DNA of 64,000 nt. It comes from Pedobacter sp. PF22-3 (GTDB lineage Bacteria > Bacteroidota > Bacteroidia > Sphingobacteriales > Sphingobacteriaceae). The stretch spans positions 124,001-188,000 of the forward strand of contig NZ_JAPIVP010000007.1 in NCBI RefSeq assembly GCF_026239555.1. Direction: 5' to 3'. Below the pieces are notes generated by a model. That model was not told the origin of the DNA. It saw nothing but the letters and a program-made list of their open reading frames with translations, and did not search any database. This document shows, one piece after another, positions 59,956 through 64,000 of this stretch. A program made the position numbers and the translations under genes. The first letter of the stretch is position 1, and each line of letters opens with the position of its first letter.

Positions 59956-61260
59956 TTAATAGTGGCATTTACCACACTCTAAACCACCCAATAACGCTGG
60001 TGTAATTTTCTCGCCTTTTTTAATTTTTTCGTGCGCTTCGATAACCTTAGCGTAGAAAGCATTATTTTTCTGACCAGAAATATCTGTTTCTTTATGGCAG
60101 TTAATACACCATTTCATGGTTAATGGAGAATATTGATAAATTTCTTCCATGGTATTAACCGGACCGTGACAAGCGAAACATACCGGTTCTGTTGGCTGTA
60201 ATCCTTTTGCTTTACGAATGGCGTCTTCTGCAACAACTACGTGTTGAGAGTGATTGAAGTAAGCAAAATCAGGAAGATTGTGTACACGTACCCACTCCAT
60301 TGGTTTAGCTTTACTTTCATCGTATTTCTGAGTCTCCGGATCGTAACCTAAAGCATTATAGATTTTTTTGATCTCAGGAGAAATCTCACCGTCATATTTA
60401 TCTCTTGCCTGTACTGCTTTATGGCAGTTCATACAAACATTTAATGACGGAATAGTTGCATTTTTAGATTTAAATGCGCCGTTGTGGCAATACTGACAAT
60501 CGATCTGATTGATACCTGCATGCAACTCGTGTGAGAATTTGATTGGCTGAACTGGTTGATAACCAGTATGTACACCAGTATTCCACATACCCATCCAACC
60601 GAATGAGCCTAAACAGATGATCAAACACAAGATAAAGAACATCACAAATTTCTTGTTTTTGAACATCTTGCGCACACCAACCTTTAATGGCACATCTTCT
60701 TCAATCTCGATACCTTGTTTCTGCAGAATCAAACGCTCCAATAATTTAGAAGCGCGACCTAAGATTACTAAAATAACAATCGCTAATACAACGATAGCTA
60801 CAATACCCGCGATTGATAAACCTGAAGTAGATTCGTCTTTTGCCGCAACAGCACCACCCGCAGGAGTAGCCGCTTTTGGCTCACCTTCTTTAATGTAAGC
60901 TAAGATATCTTTTACTTTAGTTTCGTCTAACTCAGGAAAAGATGTCATGGCAATTTTTCCATTTTCGTTAAAAAGTTTAACAGCCTCAGGGTTACCAGAA
61001 GCTACCAAGCCTTGCGAATTTGGAATCCATTTTAAAAGGAACTCTTCAGAGTGACGATCACTTACACCTGTTAAGGCCGGACCAACCAATTTAGCATCTA
61101 ACGCGTGGCACGAAGAACATTTTGCTTTGAAAAGCGTTCTTCCCTCTTTAGCATCCTGCGCATTTACGGTAGAAACCGCTATTACGGAAATTGCTGAAAA
61201 TACGAATAACGACTTCCAAACGCTTTTTAAAATCATCGAGATATCTCTCATAATGAACAC
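59956..61260 (-). CDS. actA: Alternative complex III multiheme cytochrome subunit ActA, six heme motifs
   Basis: The 434-residue protein is the multiheme subunit. A signal-like region (about 1-35) is followed by a monoheme cytochrome c domain (CSSCHALDAKLVGPALTG), a membrane helix (GIVAIVVLAIVILVILG) and a multiheme part with CQYCH, CMNCH, CFACH, CINCH and CGKCH. Six CxxCH motifs in total are seen; the usual five-heme ActA appears to be fused to an N-terminal class I cytochrome c. The start could also be at Met4 or Met9. It is the first gene of the act operon. Confidence 0.94.
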   Translation of the reverse strand: MFIMRDISMILKSVWKSLFVFSAISVIAVSTVNAQDAKEGRTLFKAKCSSCHALDAKLVGPALTGVSDRHSEEFLLKWIPNSQGLVASGNPEAVKLFNENGKIAMTSFPELDETKVKDILAYIKEGEPKAATPAGGAVAAKDESTSGLSIAGIVAIVVLAIVILVILGRASKLLERLILQKQGIEIEEDVPLKVGVRKMFKNKKFVMFFILCLIICLGSFGWMGMWNTGVHTGYQPVQPIKFSHELHAGINQIDCQYCHNGAFKSKNATIPSLNVCMNCHKAVQARDKYDGEISPEIKKIYNALGYDPETQKYDESKAKPMEWVRVHNLPDFAYFNHSQHVVVAEDAIRKAKGLQPTEPVCFACHGPVNTMEEIYQYSPLTMKWCINCHKETDISGQKNNAFYAKVIEAHEKIKKGEKITPALLGGLECGKCHY

Positions 61261-61332
61261 TTTATACTTATTTAATTTACTTTTTGTTGTGAAATTGATG
61301 CTGAACTAGGGGTAGCCCCACCAAAACTTGAA

Positions 61333-61340
61333 CAAAAGTA
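61333..61340 (-). promoter_or_regulatory. Candidate -7 element of the act operon
   Basis: On the minus strand TACTTTTG matches TAnnTTTG. It lies about 75 bases before the actA start; no good TTTG was found at the right distance upstream, so the -33 is weak. Confidence 0.45.
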
Positions 61341-61436
61341 TAACTTATTAATAAATCCCATGACATAATAGTGACTTGAAATACAATTTATAATCATTCT
61401 AAACAAATGTCGTTTCAAGCCATTCAGGCAATAAAA

Positions 61437-61471
61437 ATGCCCATTTTTGATAGGTTATCTCCAATGGGCAT
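61437..61471 (-). terminator. Terminator of the deoxyhypusine-synthase-like gene
   Basis: ATGCCCATT (61437-61445) pairs with AATGGGCAT (61463-61471). On the minus strand TTTTATT follows. It lies about 35 bases after the stop at 61507. Confidence 0.85.
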
Positions 61472-61506
61472 ACTATAAACCAATTTGGTTTATTTATTTT
61501 TTCTGA

Positions 61507-62487
61507 TTATTGTTTTAATATCCACGCAAACATTAGCGGCGCTACAATTGTGGCATCACTTTCTACGATAAATTTTGGCGTGTGGATATCCAGTTTACCC
61601 CAGGTAATCTTTTCGTTTGGTACAGCGCCAGAATATGAACCATAAGAAGTTGTCGAATCTGAAATCTGACAGAAATAACTCCAGAAAGGAATATTTTCCA
61701 TTTCCATATCTTGGTAAAGCATCGGTACCACACAGATCGGGAAATCGCCGGCAATACCCCCACCAATCTGGAAGAAACCAATTCCTTTGCCCCCACTGTT
61801 TGCAATATACCAGTCTGCCAGCCAGCCCATGTATTCAATCCCGCTTTTCATCGTAGTGGCTTTCAATTCACTTTTCATCACATATGAGGCAAAAATATTA
61901 CCCATGGTAGAATCTTCCCATCCTGGTACTACAATTGGTAAATTCTTTTCTGCCGCAGCGAGCATCCATGAGTTTTTAGGATCGATTTCATAATATTGCT
62001 CCAAATCGCCACTTAAAAGCATTTTATACATAAACTCATGTGGGAAATATCTTTCGCCCGCATTATCTGCATCTTTCCAGATTTTGTGAATGTGTTTCTG
62101 TAAACGGCGGAAAGCTTCTTCCTCCGGAATACAGGTATCGGTAACACGGTTATAATGGTTCTCTAAAAGATCCCATTCATCCTGCGGACTTAAATCGCGA
62201 TAGTTTGGTACACGTTTATAATGAGAATGTGCGACCAGGTTCATAATATCTTCTTCAAGATTTGCACCTGTACAAGAAATAATAGCCACTTTATCCTGGC
62301 GGATCATCTCTGCAAGTGAAATTCCCAATTCTGCAGTACTCATTGCACCAGCAAGTGTGATCATCATTTTACCACCTTCATCTAAATGCGTTTCGTAACC
62401 TTTAGCCGCATCCATCATAGCAGCAGCATTAAAATGGAGATAATTACGCTCCATAAACTGAGATATCGGTCCTCTTGTATTGCTCAT
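61507..62487 (-). CDS. Deoxyhypusine-synthase-like protein
   Basis: Start is placed at ATG 62487 (MSNTRGPISQF); the in-frame TTG farther upstream lies inside the promoter. The 326 residues match the deoxyhypusine synthase family, which in eukaryotes moves an aminobutyl group from spermidine to eIF5A. The catalytic Lys is kept in NEKITWGKLD, and FQIGGGIAGDFPICVVP is the conserved NAD-site-like segment. Bacteria have no hypusine, and bacterial homologues are thought to serve polyamine metabolism (homospermidine-like). No signal peptide. Single-gene unit with its own promoter and terminator. The substrate is not determined. Confidence 0.92.
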   Translation of the reverse strand: MSNTRGPISQFMERNYLHFNAAAMMDAAKGYETHLDEGGKMMITLAGAMSTAELGISLAEMIRQDKVAIISCTGANLEEDIMNLVAHSHYKRVPNYRDLSPQDEWDLLENHYNRVTDTCIPEEEAFRRLQKHIHKIWKDADNAGERYFPHEFMYKMLLSGDLEQYYEIDPKNSWMLAAAEKNLPIVVPGWEDSTMGNIFASYVMKSELKATTMKSGIEYMGWLADWYIANSGGKGIGFFQIGGGIAGDFPICVVPMLYQDMEMENIPFWSYFCQISDSTTSYGSYSGAVPNEKITWGKLDIHTPKFIVESDATIVAPLMFAWILKQ

Positions 62488-62508
62488 TTCGTTTTGTATT
62501 GTTTGTCG

Positions 62509-62540
62509 CAAAAGTAGGTATTTAGGCCGAAAGGTGAAAA
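62509..62540 (-). promoter_or_regulatory. Promoter of the deoxyhypusine-synthase-like gene
   Basis: On the minus strand TTTT (62540-62537) and TACTTTTG (62516-62509) are 20 bases apart, one mismatch from the Bacteroidota consensus. The leader to ATG 62487 is about 15 bases, which supports that start. Confidence 0.65.
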
Positions 62541-62650
62541 CGTAAAAGCGTTTAGCGTTTGGAGCATGGCGTTTGGCGTATAGCGTTGGTTAGTCCAGAG
62601 TCCTCAGTCTGTAATCTAAAGCCGGTTAAATCATAAAAAGTGAGCTTTAC

Positions 62651-62685
62651 CAGCGATCGTCATCCTGAGCGTAGTCGAAGGATCT
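62651..62685 (+). repeat. Dispersed repeat CATCCTGAGCGTAGTCGAAGGATC type, copy 1
   Basis: CAGCGATCGTCATCCTGAGC is followed by GTAGTCGAAGGATCT. ATCCT and AGGAT pair across a 12-base loop. Similar strings are common between genes in Bacteroidota (from memory). Confidence 0.7.
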
Positions 62686-62810
62686 TTTTTGGAAAGCAAT
62701 AGTTGTAGCACCTATTAAAGGTAGTCCGGCTTTTAGGGGGCAGTCCAACCTCACCTGTGGGCTTTCCCCTACAATCCGGTTTAGGTGGCGGCAGGCATTG
62801 CATGAAATTC

Positions 62811-62844
62811 CAGCGATCGTCCTCCTGAACTTGTTTCAGGATCT
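62811..62844 (+). repeat. Dispersed repeat, copy 2 (TTTCAGGATCT type)
   Basis: CAGCGATCGTCCTCCTGAAC is followed by TTGTTTCAGGATCT. Left arm TCCTGAA and right arm TTCAGGA pair; the first ten bases equal those of copy 1, the loop and right half differ. Confidence 0.7.
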
Positions 62845-63017
62845 GTGAAAAAGAAATTTAATAATAGGGATGATTTAATTTCAAGTTTAAACCAGTTAAC
62901 CAACTTCTTACTAAATTTCCTTTTCTTTGCGGTAATGAAACCATCCTGAGCAAAGCAATCACAATACGAGGAGATGCTCATGATAGCTTCATCGCTTATA
63001 AAATCAAATAAATCTTG

Positions 63018-64000
63018 ATGAAAAAATATTATCTGGTTATTTTACTTGCGTTCGTTTCAGGAAGTTCTTTTGCACAAATGAAACTGATCAGGAAAATGCT
63101 CTCGAACGAAAAAGATACTACCCGTAAAGCCAGCTTTTTGCCCTTGCCAGCCTTTGGCTATAGTCAGGAAACTGGATTTGAATTTGGCGTTGGTGCGATT
63201 TATTCCTTTTATGTAGACCGTAAAGATACACTGAACCGCAGCTCCAATTTCGCGTTGAACACCACCTACTCCACAAAAAAGACAGCTAATTTTATGCTGA
63301 AAGGCGATATGTGGACTAAAGGAAACAAATACCACTTTATTGGCGATATCCGTTTCAAAAACCAGCCCTTTAATTTTTATGGTATCGGCAACTACACTAC
63401 AAAATCAGATGAAGATAAGCTAGATCAAAGGGTTTTTAAAACACTTTTCGATGCCGAAATAAATACTTTACCTAAGGCTTATACGGGTGTTTCATTGGGT
63501 TTTGAGAATTATCGTTTTATAGACAAGCAACCGGGAGGCGTTTATTCCACTAACCCACAAATTTTAGATAGAGACGGTGGTTCTGTGGCATGGATCGGTG
63601 CATCACAAAGTTACGATACCCGCAATAGCAACAACTACCCCACTAAAGGTTTTTTCGGGAGGGCAACCTATCAATATGCGCCAGATTTTTTTGGTGGAGA
63701 AAGCTTCAGCGGCTCACAGGTTAAGCTCGATCTCCGTGGTTTCTTCAGTTTGGCACCGAAAGTGGTTTTGGGCGTACAGGGCATTTATTATACTATCCAA
63801 AGTAAAAGCACGCCATTTTATTTATTACAACAACTGGGCAACGACCAGATGATGCGGGGCTATTACAGTGGCCGCTACCGCGATGAAAATTTAATGGCGG
63901 CACAAGCCGAAATCCGCTACCGTTTTATGAACCGTTTTGGTATCGTGGCTTTCGCTGGTACAGGTAAAGTATTTGCTAACGGCCAATTTAATAGTGATGG
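63018..64000 (+). CDS. BamA/TamA-like outer-membrane barrel protein, 3'-truncated by the window
   Basis: A frame from ATG 63018 stays open to the window end, so only the first 327 codons are visible. A signal peptide (MKKYYLVILLAFVSGSSFAQ) is followed at once by strands such as SFLPLPAFGYSQETGFEFGVGA and GDIRFKNQPFNFYGIGNYTT. The later part has QMMRGYYSGRYRDENLMAAQAEIRYRF, the conserved R-G-Y ... G-R-Y-R-D strand pattern of the surface-antigen (D15/Omp85-like) barrel. No POTRA domain is present between signal and barrel, so it is a barrel-only relative. Outer-membrane location is likely; function unknown. Confidence 0.85.
   Translation, partial: MKKYYLVILLAFVSGSSFAQMKLIRKMLSNEKDTTRKASFLPLPAFGYSQETGFEFGVGAIYSFYVDRKDTLNRSSNFALNTTYSTKKTANFMLKGDMWTKGNKYHFIGDIRFKNQPFNFYGIGNYTTKSDEDKLDQRVFKTLFDAEINTLPKAYTGVSLGFENYRFIDKQPGGVYSTNPQILDRDGGSVAWIGASQSYDTRNSNNYPTKGFFGRATYQYAPDFFGGESFSGSQVKLDLRGFFSLAPKVVLGVQGIYYTIQSKSTPFYLLQQLGNDQMMRGYYSGRYRDENLMAAQAEIRYRFMNRFGIVAFAGTGKVFANGQFNSD

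Larger units (their letters stand above)
62541..63017. other. Intergenic region with dispersed hairpin repeats
   Basis: No gene is supported. The stretch has low-complexity GCGTTT/GGCGTAT text at about 62547-62590, and two copies of the repeat beginning CAGCGATCGTC (62651-62685 and 62811-62844). A third weaker fragment (ATCCTGAGCAAAGC) is at about 62943. A frame of 66 codons on the minus strand runs through the repeats and looks random. The promoter of the plus-strand gene at 63018 should be in its last part. Confidence 0.5.

Noticed and set aside
62488..62511. Upstream TTG start for the deoxyhypusine-synthase-like gene
   Set aside because: It lies in the TACTTTTG promoter element; the ATG at 62487 fits both the promoter and family alignment.

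Overview
The window looks like chromosomal DNA of a Bacteroidota bacterium of the family Sphingobacteriaceae, most likely Pedobacter or a close relative. The evidence is AT-rich intergenic DNA, a SusC/SusD pair with an ECF sigma/FecR regulator, type IX secretion (PorP/SprF and a type B sorting domain), alternative complex III next to a caa3-type oxidase, promoters of the TTTG-N19-21-TAnnTTTG type, and lipoprotein signals followed by Lys-rich stretches. No rRNA, tRNA, IS element, phage or CRISPR array was seen.

Layout. 1-3.9 kb: end of a DUF4241-like gene, htpG, and a small two-gene unit with an HsdR-N-like nuclease domain. 4.2-9.4 kb: a compact RiPP-like locus. A LytTR response regulator and its 4-TM histidine kinase flank two 49-codon genes on the opposite strand. 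These near-identical peptides are Thr/Ser-rich and cysteine-free. A full-length LanB-type dehydratase follows. 9.85-26.4 kb: a three-gene surface-protein unit, with a 4,486-residue Ig-like-repeat protein carrying a type B T9SS C-terminal domain, a PorP/SprF protein and a PorE-like OmpA protein. A STAND-like P-loop ATPase is transcribed divergently from it. 29.3-34.4 kb: an intergenic block of unusual composition, an OmpA lipoprotein, DUF2461, DUF983, a small CxxC membrane protein, an outer-membrane barrel protein and a lipoprotein of unknown function.

34.5-44.6 kb: a complete nutrient-uptake locus reading leftward: ECF sigma, FecR, SusC with STN domain, SusD, zinc metallohydrolase lipoprotein and DUF4302 lipoprotein. 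44.7-61.3 kb: the respiratory block reading leftward, actABCDEF (quinol:cytochrome c oxidoreductase), ctaCD (cytochrome oxidase subunits II and I), a hairpin, then ctaA, ctaB, two subunit III proteins, subunit IV, a cysteine-free SCO-like protein and DUF420. 61.5-64 kb: a deoxyhypusine-synthase-like gene, an intergenic stretch with dispersed hairpin repeats, and the start of an outer-membrane barrel gene that runs off the window.

How they work together. Electrons from menaquinol pass through Act to the terminal oxidase encoded beside it, with heme A made by CtaA and CtaB from the same cluster. The giant adhesin, PorP/SprF and PorE-like protein probably form one export and anchoring unit. The most novel-looking item is the RiPP-like locus, where the precursor genes are very short and the predicted substrate lacks the cysteines needed for lanthionine rings. 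All functions are read from sequence patterns and family knowledge; no database search was possible.
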